Positions 44,631 to 52,432 of a stretch of 64,000 bases of DNA are shown here, in pieces. A program made the translations under genes and the position numbers. The first letter of the stretch is position 1. The number at the start of each line of letters is the position of its first letter. This DNA comes from Paenibacillus xerothermodurans (GTDB lineage Bacteria > Bacillota > Bacilli > Paenibacillales > NBRC-103111), in NCBI RefSeq assembly GCF_002220865.2, contig NZ_NHRJ02000005.1, forward strand, positions 62,001 to 126,000. Direction: 5' to 3'. The notes beneath the pieces were generated by a model that saw nothing but the letters and a program-made list of their open reading frames with translations, was not told the origin of the DNA and ran no database searches.

Positions 44631-45238
44631 TTGAGGCAGCCTCCTTTCGCCATCCAGCTCTCATAATCTTCATAAATATCGATATCTTGCGGCTCGTCGC
44701 CCGATATATGCACCAATTCCCGCGCCTCTGCATATTTTCGGATAATCTCTCGTGCGCCTTTATCGCCTATAATTTGCCGCAGTTCCTCGAACAGATGAGG
44801 GGAAAATAAAACCGGGTGTCCCGGCTTTCCCTGATAAGCGGCCTGAACCAGCTTGGCTTCGGTTTCTTCATAACGATCCATGACTTCGTCAATGACCGCC
44901 GGTTCCATGCCAGGCTGATCCGCCAACATGACGCAGGCTCCCTGCGCCGCAATCCGGACAAAATAATCGATTGCTATGCGAAGTGATGAGCTCATTCCAA
45001 GCGCCGCGTTGTAATTGGGAAGTATGACCACCGGTAAATCACCAATACATTCGGCTAATTCAGGGAATTCCGCGTTGACGACAACCGCGACTCCGGAGGC
45101 TTTGGTCAGGAGAGCCTTGCTTGTAACATGGCGAAGCATCGCCTCTTCCCCGATCGGAAGCAGAAGTTTGCGGATGCCCGGGCCCATCCGTCTTGAATAA
45201 CCCCCAGCCAGTATGACCAACCAAGTCCCCTGTCTCAT
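44627..45238 (-). CDS. MobA/MocA-like molybdenum cofactor nucleotidyltransferase
   Basis: The 203-residue protein begins with the nucleotide-binding motif LAGGYSRRMGPGIRKLLLP and has LGMSSSLRIAI and LADQPGMEP, typical of MocA/PucB/CoxI-associated NTP transferases that attach CMP (or another nucleotide) to molybdopterin for xanthine-oxidase-type enzymes. It overlaps both neighbours by 4 bp, tying it to the hydroxylase. Confidence 0.87.
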   Translation of the reverse strand: MRQGTWLVILAGGYSRRMGPGIRKLLLPIGEEAMLRHVTSKALLTKASGVAVVVNAEFPELAECIGDLPVVILPNYNAALGMSSSLRIAIDYFVRIAAQGACVMLADQPGMEPAVIDEVMDRYEETEAKLVQAAYQGKPGHPVLFSPHLFEELRQIIGDKGAREIIRKYAEARELVHISGDEPQDIDIYEDYESWMAKGGCLN

Positions 45239-46440
45239 TCGTTGACCAAAGCGAGCCTGATTGGATGGAGCCGTCCGCTCACCGAATACTGGCCTGCGGG
45301 GTACCGTTCGTTTAGGAAAGACCCCTGTTTAGGAACCCATTCATGCATCAGGGGTTCGACTGCCGAATACCGTTCATGCATCGGTTCCTCACGCAGTTTA
45401 AGCGATTGACCGCTGCGGCCGTTCTTGCGGCACAACAGCTCGGACAGTATGCTTAAGGCGATTTCCTCCGGTGAATCCGCCCCAATATCCAGTCCTATCG
45501 GAGCGTGCAGCTTGGTCAGCCAATCCTCGTTCCATTCCTTTCCGCTTAGCCTGATATCATGCAAGATTCTCACAATACGGTCACGGGAACCGAGAACCCC
45601 CAAATAAGCAATATCGCCCGGAAGAAGCGATTCGATCAGCTTGCGGTCCAGCTCATAATTGTGAGTCATAACAACCGCATAGGATTCTAAATTGATTGAA
45701 TATTCTGAATATTCGTCCCGTAAAATGAGAACGCGCTCGTCTGCCTGCGAGAATAAATCCTGTTTCAAGTGCTCTTCCCGATGGTCAATTAAAGTTACGT
45801 GCCATTGAAGCTTCCTCGCCCCCGCTATTAAGGGAACCGCACCTGAACCGGCTCCGTAGATAACCAGCCTGGTCCGGGGTGTTACGGTCTCTGCAAACCA
45901 TTTCACTGCGGCGCCATTTCGTCTGTCGTACACCAAGCCGCACCTGTCGCGGAACCATCGGCGAGAGCTATCACCTTGCCGTTCCAACACCCGGTGCGAG
46001 CCCACCGGAGTACCGATGGGATCATCCGATTCCAACACGATGCCTGCTGTATATGCTTCTGTACACGACACCCTTTGTGCGAAAGCTTGAACGATCTGCT
46101 GCGCCTGGTCGGGAAACCGTACCGGATCGAAGGGCTGAAGCCATACCGTCACCGCCCCATTGCAGCCCACTCCGAGTCCCCATAAGAGGTCGCCCTCCCC
46201 GCCAAAATCATAGCGGATCTCCCGCGATTCTCCCTGCTCTATGACTTGACGGGCATGTTCCACGAGATCTCCTTCCACACAGCCGCCGCTTAATGTACCG
46301 ATCATGCTGCCGCTTTCACAAATCAGGCACCTTGCGCCTTCGCGTCTGTATGCTGCCCCTTTCACTTCGACGATCGTTGCCAATGCGGCCCGTTCTTTGT
46401 TCGCCCAGCAGTTCTGTAACCCGTGCAGAATTTCAACCAT
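45235..46440 (-). CDS. XdhC/CoxI-family molybdenum hydroxylase maturation protein
   Basis: XdhC proteins bind the Mo cofactor, help add the terminal sulfido ligand and insert it. The 401-residue protein shows the XdhC N-terminal domain (ATIVEVKGAAYRREGARCLI and GTLSGGCVEGDL) and the C-terminal Rossmann-like domain (YGAGSGAVPLI; IGLDIGADSPEEIALSI). A ~50-residue polar C-terminal extension after EEPMHERYSAVEP is longer than usual. It starts 105 bp after the response regulator gene; a promoter in that gap is possible but not evident. Confidence 0.9.
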   Translation of the reverse strand: MVEILHGLQNCWANKERAALATIVEVKGAAYRREGARCLICESGSMIGTLSGGCVEGDLVEHARQVIEQGESREIRYDFGGEGDLLWGLGVGCNGAVTVWLQPFDPVRFPDQAQQIVQAFAQRVSCTEAYTAGIVLESDDPIGTPVGSHRVLERQGDSSRRWFRDRCGLVYDRRNGAAVKWFAETVTPRTRLVIYGAGSGAVPLIAGARKLQWHVTLIDHREEHLKQDLFSQADERVLILRDEYSEYSINLESYAVVMTHNYELDRKLIESLLPGDIAYLGVLGSRDRIVRILHDIRLSGKEWNEDWLTKLHAPIGLDIGADSPEEIALSILSELLCRKNGRSGQSLKLREEPMHERYSAVEPLMHEWVPKQGSFLNERYPAGQYSVSGRLHPIRLALVNE

Positions 46441-46544
46441 GATCCATTCACACCTCGCTCGACGTCAATCTAAGTGCTCATCTTCATAATAGAAAAAGAA
46501 GGCGGTTTGCGGTTTAATTATTATTTCATCATGAGTTTTAATTT

Positions 46545-47315
46545 TTAGCTTTGATTCATAAAATTACAAAACATCGTACGGTATTCCGTAGGCGTTTTTC
46601 CCTCCAGCCGCTTGAATGTGGTCGCGAAATAACCTGCATTCGTGAATCCGGTGTTATTGGCAATCACTTCAATGGGCAGAGAAGTCATTTTGATCAACCG
46701 TTTGGACTGCTCCACACGGTATTTCGTCAAATATTCAATGAATGTCACACCCATCTCGGCCTTGAACAAGCGGCTGAAATGAGATGCGCTGAGATAGACC
46801 CAGTCGGCCACTTCATTCAAAGTAACCTGCTCGTAGAAATGATGGTGAATATAAGTGATAACACTCTTTATCGGGTTGCCGAGGTCAATCACCGACGGCT
46901 TGGAGGATGCTGCCAGTTTACCGAAATAATTGGTTTCTTTCGTTAAGTTGGGCAGCAGCAGGGCGTCGAGCGCGGAAGTTAATTCGGTATTTGACAGCGG
47001 TTTCAAAAAATATTTTCTGAATCCCGCATTCATCGACATCTGCACCATGTCAAACATCTTTAACTGAGTCGCTACGACAATGGAAACTTTCGGATTCAAT
47101 TCTATTATCTTTTTCCCTAACTTCACGCCGTCCATGTCGGGCAGGGACAAGTCCAAAATGACGATGTCCGGCTGGTTTTGCTTGAACGAAAACAACCCTC
47201 TTTCCGCGGAGGCTGCTTCGTAGACAGTGAGATAGTTATACTGGCTTTCTTCAATGATCAAACGTATTTCTTCACGGCATTGCGCTTCATCATCTATAAT
47301 CAGCAACCCAGACAT
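46545..47315 (-). CDS. Response regulator with AraC-type DNA-binding domain (orphan)
   Basis: The 256-residue protein has a receiver domain (acidic pocket IDDE, phosphoacceptor Asp in DIVILDLSLPDMDG, Lys in FLKPLSNTE) and a C-terminal AraC double helix-turn-helix (VTLNEVADWVYLSASHFSRL and PIEVIANNTGFTNAGYFATT). The ATG at 47313-47315 follows AGGAGG; a GTG at 47333 is possible. No histidine kinase lies in the window. Its place inside the operon suggests pathway-specific control of the operon promoter. Confidence 0.9.
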   Translation of the reverse strand: MSGLLIIDDEAQCREEIRLIIEESQYNYLTVYEAASAERGLFSFKQNQPDIVILDLSLPDMDGVKLGKKIIELNPKVSIVVATQLKMFDMVQMSMNAGFRKYFLKPLSNTELTSALDALLLPNLTKETNYFGKLAASSKPSVIDLGNPIKSVITYIHHHFYEQVTLNEVADWVYLSASHFSRLFKAEMGVTFIEYLTKYRVEQSKRLIKMTSLPIEVIANNTGFTNAGYFATTFKRLEGKTPTEYRTMFCNFMNQS

Positions 47316-47329
47316 GCTATCCCTCCTGT

Positions 47330-48868
47330 TCACATCTCAATTTTCGAAAGCAGTTCTTTCCTTATTTCACGACGCAGCATTTTTCCTGAAGGGCTGTTCG
47401 GAATCTCGGGAATAAACACATATTTACGGGGGCGTTTGAAATTGGACAGCTTTGGATGCTGCTTGCAAAATTGATCCAGTTCCTGCACCGTCACGCTTGC
47501 GTCTTTGGCCACAATAAAAGCAGCCACGATCTGCCCCCAATGCTCGTCCTCTTCTCCCAATACCACAGCCTCCGCTACCTTCGGGTGCTGAAGCAGCACT
47601 TCCTCAATTTCCCCGGGGGATATGTTTTCCCCGCCGGAAATGACCATTTCATCCACTCTTCCGACGACATACAGATCACCGTCTTCATCGTAGTAGCCTA
47701 AATCCCCGGTGTGGTACCAATGATTGCGGATTGCTTTTCTGGTCGCTTCAGGCCGGTTCCAATAGCCCTTGAATGCCTCAATGGATTCGGCATATATAAG
47801 AATTTCTCCAATCTCTCCCGGCTCAATAATATTCTCCAGCGCGGCGGCGGAGCCGGCATCCGGCCGAACCAGGCGGATCTTCTGATGAATACCGGGCCTG
47901 CCTGCGCACCCCGGCTTTTTGTCCAGTATGGAGCAGGTGGTAAAGGTATAAATTTCTGTACTGCCATAATGGTTAATAAAATGATTCGGTTTCAGCATGT
48001 GAAAGCATTTTTGCGTTAACGCTGCTGACATCGGGGCGCCTGCGTAGCCTATTTTCTTGAGGACGGAGAGATCGAAATCAGCAAAACACGGATCATTCAG
48101 CAGTTCGAGGTACATGGTCGGGAACATATAGAGGCAGGTGATTTGTTCTTCGGACAAAAGCATCAATGCTTTTCGGGCGTCGAAATCCGGGAAAAGAACA
48201 AACTTCCCATTCAAAACACACATGGAAAGGAGCGAGCGCACCCCCATCGTATGGTATAAAGGCATCGCCCCCAGGGTGCTGTCAAAAAGCTCGTAACGGT
48301 TCTGGACGATGTGAGCCATAGTGGAAGCGTATTCATTTCTGTGGAACCTTGGTACGCCCTTGGGAACACCGGTGGTGCCCGAAGTGTACAGCATGACCGC
48401 TATATCATCGTCACCACAAGGCGAACCGGAGAAAGCATTGGAACCTTTAGCCACCAATTCTCCATAGGAAAGGTCTCCTTCATCCGGCTCCAAACTGATC
48501 AAGAGCGGCCGCTCATTAAACTTGGCGTTCATAACGGCACGCTGGCTAATTTTCTCATACACCACGATTTTTGGTTCGGCATCATTAATACAGTATTGGG
48601 TGGCCTCCGGAGAGAGGCGCAGGTTGATCGGTGTGAATATAGCGCCCAGCTTTTGTGCCGCCCAAAATAAACACACCGTTTCAATACGATTTTTGAGCAG
48701 GACCATGACACGGTCTCTTTTCACAATGCCCAGCTTCTGAAGGGAAGAAGCCAACCGGTTGACCTCATCGTTGAGCTGCAGGAAGGTTAACACTTTATTG
48801 TCTTGAACCATAGCTATTTTGTGCGGATATCTGTCAACGGCACAATCGAATACGGTACCTAAATCCAT
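47330..48868 (-). CDS. AMP-dependent acyl/aroyl-CoA ligase, copy 2
   Basis: This 512-residue ANL ligase is a clear paralogue of the one at 38741-40300: both start MDLGT, share KNRxE, QKxGAIFTPINxRLSPE, SGTTGxPKGVPR and end with PxSPxGKxLRR. Motifs for adenylation and thioester formation are intact. GAGGAG precedes the ATG at 48866-48868. As first gene of the operon it may activate a different acid from copy 1, for instance the dicarboxylate or hydroxymethyl acid. Confidence 0.88.
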   Translation of the reverse strand: MDLGTVFDCAVDRYPHKIAMVQDNKVLTFLQLNDEVNRLASSLQKLGIVKRDRVMVLLKNRIETVCLFWAAQKLGAIFTPINLRLSPEATQYCINDAEPKIVVYEKISQRAVMNAKFNERPLLISLEPDEGDLSYGELVAKGSNAFSGSPCGDDDIAVMLYTSGTTGVPKGVPRFHRNEYASTMAHIVQNRYELFDSTLGAMPLYHTMGVRSLLSMCVLNGKFVLFPDFDARKALMLLSEEQITCLYMFPTMYLELLNDPCFADFDLSVLKKIGYAGAPMSAALTQKCFHMLKPNHFINHYGSTEIYTFTTCSILDKKPGCAGRPGIHQKIRLVRPDAGSAAALENIIEPGEIGEILIYAESIEAFKGYWNRPEATRKAIRNHWYHTGDLGYYDEDGDLYVVGRVDEMVISGGENISPGEIEEVLLQHPKVAEAVVLGEEDEHWGQIVAAFIVAKDASVTVQELDQFCKQHPKLSNFKRPRKYVFIPEIPNSPSGKMLRREIRKELLSKIEM

Positions 48869-49042
48869 GGTGACCAACTCCTCTATAGCTTGTTACTCGT
48901 ATTCTACATTGCCGCCGGAAGCAGGACCTTTGTTTTTTTGATATTTGCACTTTTATAAACTGATCAACTTTATGAAACAAAAGAGATCCCGGATCATGCC
49001 GGTTGTTCCCGTAATGCGGAGCAACGCACTTTAGAGCGCAAT
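48869..49042 (-). promoter_or_regulatory. Upstream region of the catabolic operon
   Basis: About 175 bp separate the first ligase gene from an upstream terminator. An imperfect inverted repeat around TGATCA (TTATAAACTGATCAACTTTATGAA, cited by halves TTATAAACTGA and TCAACTTTATGAA) at about 48953-48977 is a candidate operator. A TAGAAT near 48905 could be a -10 box without a good -35, as expected for an activator-dependent promoter. Confidence 0.35.
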
Positions 49043-49068
49043 AAAAAAACCAACTCATCAAAGTTGGT
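49043..49068 (-). terminator. Intrinsic terminator, minus strand
   Basis: ACCAAC and GTTGGT pair around an 8-nt loop; the minus strand then has seven T. It separates the operon from the upstream pseudogene/aminopeptidase region. Confidence 0.65.
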
Positions 49069-49128
49069 CAGAGTCACGGTAAAAGCGCCGGATGAAAGGG
49101 CGAATGATTTTCAAGGAAGGGGGCCTCC

Positions 49129-49330
49129 CTAACGTATTTTTTCCAAGCACGCGCGCAATTTTTGCTTTATAAATGCCCGTTCCAACAAATCCATGCTATG
49201 GACAGCCTCTATTCCGTCCTGCAAAGCGGCACGGTTCATGCCTTGGCGCATTTGCAGCGAGCGACAATCTCAGCCATGACCTCTGCTGCCGTTATTTAGT
49301 CAGGTACATCTCCCGTAATCCTGCATGGAC
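49129..49330 (-). pseudogene. Decayed enoyl-CoA hydratase (crotonase) C-terminal fragment
   Basis: No intact frame exists here, but pieces in shifted frames resemble a crotonase C-terminus: AGLREMYLT, then TAAEVMAEIVARC, then QMRQGMNRAALQDGIEAVHS and a final ERAFIKQKLRACLEKIR before a stop at 49129-49131. Stops and at least two frame changes separate them. The ~470-bp gap holds no other gene, and a terminator follows. The homology is judged by eye only. Confidence 0.4.
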
Positions 49331-49540
49331 AACACCCGTGGAATTTCTGTCGTTTTCACGGGCTTCCACGGCCCTTTCTCTCTTACACCGGTCTCATCTC
49401 ATACAGCTTTACGCTAATTGAAGCTGCAGCATCCGGTCGCCACTTTCCAGTTCGCGTGGCGCCGGCGTCCGGTGCTACGGAGCAGCGAGCCGCGCTGTGT
49501 CGGGCTAGCTTGCTCGAAGCGCTCTCCCGGCCGTAGGCCG

Positions 49541-51121
49541 TCACACATTACACAGCCAATGCGCCAACGTCCGCACCATGGCGCCAGTCCCTCCCTTGGG
49601 CTGCGTGTCGCGCTCGTTCCACAGCCAGGCGGTTCCGCCTGTATCCAAATGCAGCCATGGCGTATCACCGGCAAAAAAGCCTATAAATAAGCCCCCTGTA
49701 ATACTGCCTGCCCACCTGTCGCGTGAGGAGGCATTCTTTATGTCTGCGACTTCGCTTTTCAACATTTCATGGTATTCGGGATAGTTAGGGAATGCCCATA
49801 CCTTTTCCCCTGCCTGGCGCGCAGCGCCTAGAATCTCCTGCTGCAGCTGCTCGTTGTTCGACAAAGCACCCGTCGCCACATCCGCTAAAGTAATGAGAAC
49901 GGCGCCTGTCAAAGTCGCAACGTCAACGATCCGCTGAGCGCCTAGCTGCTTGGCATAGTGTATTCCGTCGCCTAGCACGATCCGGCCCTCCGCGTCCGTG
50001 TTTAACACCTCCACCGTATGTCCGCTCATCATTGTAATCACGTCACCAGGCCGGTAAGCACGCCCAGAGGGCATATTTTCCGCAGAAGGAATGACAACTA
50101 CGAGATTAATTTTGGGCTTCAGCCGGCCGAGCACGTGCAAAAGTCCGAGCAGCACGGCGGCGCCGCCCATATCGCTGATCATCTCCTCCATGCCTTCCGG
50201 TTTCTTGAGGGAGATTCCCCCGGTATCGAAGGTGATCCCTTTGCCGACCAAGCCGACCACGTCATCCCACGTATCCGTGCCCTGGTACCGGATAGAGATC
50301 ATGCGCGGCGGATTGGCGCTGCCCTGGCCCACGGCATAGAGTCCGCCCATGCCGTGCTCCTTGATGGCCGCCTCGTCCAGCACCGTGCAGGCCATGCCGT
50401 AGCGGGACGCCACTCGGGCGGCCTCCTGCGCCAACGTGTCCGGCACGAGCACGTTGCCGGGCAAGTTCGTCAGATCGCGCGCGTACTGCGTCGCGATCGC
50501 CAGCACTCGCGCAGCCTCCAATGGCTGCGCGAAGCCCTCGGCGGCGTCGTCCCCGCCGAGCGCCGCGAGATCCGCCCGGTCTGCGACCAGGGCGATCTCG
50601 CGCAGCGCAGGCGGCGACGGCTGCGCCGCCGCAGCAAAGCTCGGCATGCGATAGCCGCCGAGCAGCAGCCCTTCCGCGAGCGCGCGCACACGCTCGCGAA
50701 CATCGCCCGCGGCCTGCGGCAGCGGTACCGCGAGCCGCTGCAGGCCGCGGGCTAGCGCCGCGCGGGCGGCGTAAACGCCGGCGTCCCGCCAAGCGTCCGC
50801 GCTTGACGCGGCAGGGCCAAGGCCGCTCAGCACGAGCGAGCGGCAGGGCAGCAGGCCAAGCGTGGGCAGCGCCTGCACTTGGCCGAGCCGGCCCCCGAAC
50901 AGGTCACGTTCGCGCATGCCCGCCACTTCGGCCGCCAGAGGCGCCGGCAGCCGCTCTTTCATCGTGGCGGCATCGTCCAACTCTACCGGCGCCACCAACA
51001 TCACCAGCGCATCGACAGCGACGCGCTGCAGCATCGCTGCCGCATCAGCCGCTCCGTCGGACTCGACAAAATATAATTTAGTATGTATATCGTCCTTGAT
51101 CAGATTATGCAAATTGTCCAT
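49541..51121 (-). CDS. pepA: Leucyl aminopeptidase, M17 family
   Basis: This 526-residue cytosolic metalloexopeptidase removes N-terminal residues. The C-terminal catalytic domain has VGKGITFDTGGISLK, the metal-site NTDAEGRIVLGD and ATLTGA. The N-terminal domain is unusually Ala-rich and encoded by very GC-rich DNA (about 50,400-51,000), unlike the catalytic half. The C-terminus seems complete (WLCNV). Only a short leader and the aldo/keto reductase gene lie upstream. Confidence 0.93.
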   Translation of the reverse strand: MDNLHNLIKDDIHTKLYFVESDGAADAAAMLQRVAVDALVMLVAPVELDDAATMKERLPAPLAAEVAGMRERDLFGGRLGQVQALPTLGLLPCRSLVLSGLGPAASSADAWRDAGVYAARAALARGLQRLAVPLPQAAGDVRERVRALAEGLLLGGYRMPSFAAAAQPSPPALREIALVADRADLAALGGDDAAEGFAQPLEAARVLAIATQYARDLTNLPGNVLVPDTLAQEAARVASRYGMACTVLDEAAIKEHGMGGLYAVGQGSANPPRMISIRYQGTDTWDDVVGLVGKGITFDTGGISLKKPEGMEEMISDMGGAAVLLGLLHVLGRLKPKINLVVVIPSAENMPSGRAYRPGDVITMMSGHTVEVLNTDAEGRIVLGDGIHYAKQLGAQRIVDVATLTGAVLITLADVATGALSNNEQLQQEILGAARQAGEKVWAFPNYPEYHEMLKSEVADIKNASSRDRWAGSITGGLFIGFFAGDTPWLHLDTGGTAWLWNERDTQPKGGTGAMVRTLAHWLCNV

Positions 51122-51145
51122 TGTATGTCCTCCGTTAGTTCCAAG

Positions 51146-52162
51146 TCATCTGTAGTATGAAGCTGCCTCCATGACTGTTTTACGCATCGGCAAATGGTAT
51201 GGACACTTCTGTTCGCAGAGTGGTGTTTCTTTACATGGCTCATAGTCAGCGCACGATAGTATGCTATGCTGTTGTTTTTCGTAAAATTGATTACCCTTAG
51301 GCAGCAAACCAAACACATCCCGGATGCGGCTCGAAATCATCACATCGGGAATCTTCACATCTACCGGACAGGAACAGTAGTTGCAGCGGCGGCAGTTGTG
51401 AGCGCCCAGATCCAGAGCCAGCTGCTCCAGCTCCTGCCGCTCGGCATCCGCCACTTCCAGCTCCATGGCGGCCAAATTTTCCTTTACCTGCTCGACGCTC
51501 ACCATCCCGGAAATAATCACGTGCACGTCCTGGCTATACGGATAGCGTATCGCCTTCTCCACCGGTTGAATAAACCCGCCGGACAGCGGCTTCATCGCGA
51601 CCTTGCCCATGCCCATCTCGGTCAGCTTAGGAATTAATTCCTGCAAGGCAAATGGCTGCGCCAAGTTCAAATGAAACAATACTTGATCGAAGCTGCCCTT
51701 GCCGATCCATTTGGCAAGCAGGTCCGGCCGATGGCCGGTAATACCGATAAACCGGATTTTACCGGCTGCTTTCGCTTCCAGCGCTGCTTTATATGCGCCC
51801 TGCTCGGCCATCGCCGCCTGGTAGTCGCTGACCATATTCACATAGTGAATCTGCAGCAAGTCAATCACATCGGTTTTCAGCCGCTTCAAGCTGTTGTCGA
51901 TATCCTGCTTCGCCGTCTCGTAGTCCCGGTACTTTGTCTTGGTCGCCAAAAAATAATCCGACCGCCGGTGTGAAATCGTTTCCCCGATAATTTCCTCGCT
52001 GTTGCGGTAGGCGGCAGCCGTATCAACGTAGTTGATGCCTTGATCCAACGCATAATTGAGGGCATCCCCCGCTTGCGTGAGAGGCACATCGGGCAAATTC
52101 ATTGCCCCAAAGCCCAGCGCCGACACACGGTGACCGGTTTGACCAAATAAAGTATACCTCAC
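51146..52162 (-). CDS. Aldo/keto reductase with C-terminal cysteine-rich (ferredoxin-like) domain
   Basis: The 338-residue protein has an AKR barrel (LGFGAMNLPD; GINYVDTAAAYRNSEEIIGE; catalytic Tyr in TAAAYRNSE; Lys in ATKTK) and a C-terminal region with CRRCNYCSCPVDVKIPD and CADYEPCKETPLCEQKCPYH, two Cys clusters that may bind iron-sulfur. It probably reduces a carbonyl compound with NAD(P)H, possibly with electron transfer through the clusters. The first Cys group (CxxCxxCxCP) is close to the 4Fe-4S pattern. Confidence 0.85.
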   Translation of the reverse strand: MRYTLFGQTGHRVSALGFGAMNLPDVPLTQAGDALNYALDQGINYVDTAAAYRNSEEIIGETISHRRSDYFLATKTKYRDYETAKQDIDNSLKRLKTDVIDLLQIHYVNMVSDYQAAMAEQGAYKAALEAKAAGKIRFIGITGHRPDLLAKWIGKGSFDQVLFHLNLAQPFALQELIPKLTEMGMGKVAMKPLSGGFIQPVEKAIRYPYSQDVHVIISGMVSVEQVKENLAAMELEVADAERQELEQLALDLGAHNCRRCNYCSCPVDVKIPDVMISSRIRDVFGLLPKGNQFYEKQQHSILSCADYEPCKETPLCEQKCPYHLPMRKTVMEAASYYR

Positions 52163-52432
52163 GGTTATTCTCCCCTGTTCCGATGGTATAAAATCATACT
52201 CCTATACACTCGATGACTGGTTCCCATATGCTTTAAAGCGGCGAAGCAGGATTGTGCGCCGATTCCCTTGCTTCTCCGAGGTATCGGTGTTTTCAACTAC
52301 TAATATTATCACAACGATATGGTCTGCGTCATGGCGAGTGAGCATAAACCAGCACGAAAAAAGACACAAGCGCCGGATAAGCACTTTGTGTCATGAAATC
52401 GCTTTACATTCAAGCCAGCCGTGTGGTCCCCT

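Noticed and set aside
29559-46440. Purine catabolism operon (xanthine dehydrogenase plus adenine deaminase)
   Set aside because: XdhC, a Mo hydroxylase and an Ade-like enzyme fit superficially, but no purine genes (uricase, allantoinase, PucR) are present, and UbiD, R2lox, ligases, crotonase, alcohol and aldehyde dehydrogenases point to a carbon compound. The Ade motifs are also altered.
50521-51081. 186-residue Arg/Ala/Pro-rich plus-strand frame
   Set aside because: It is antisense to the GC-rich half of pepA, and its composition is typical of a shadow frame.
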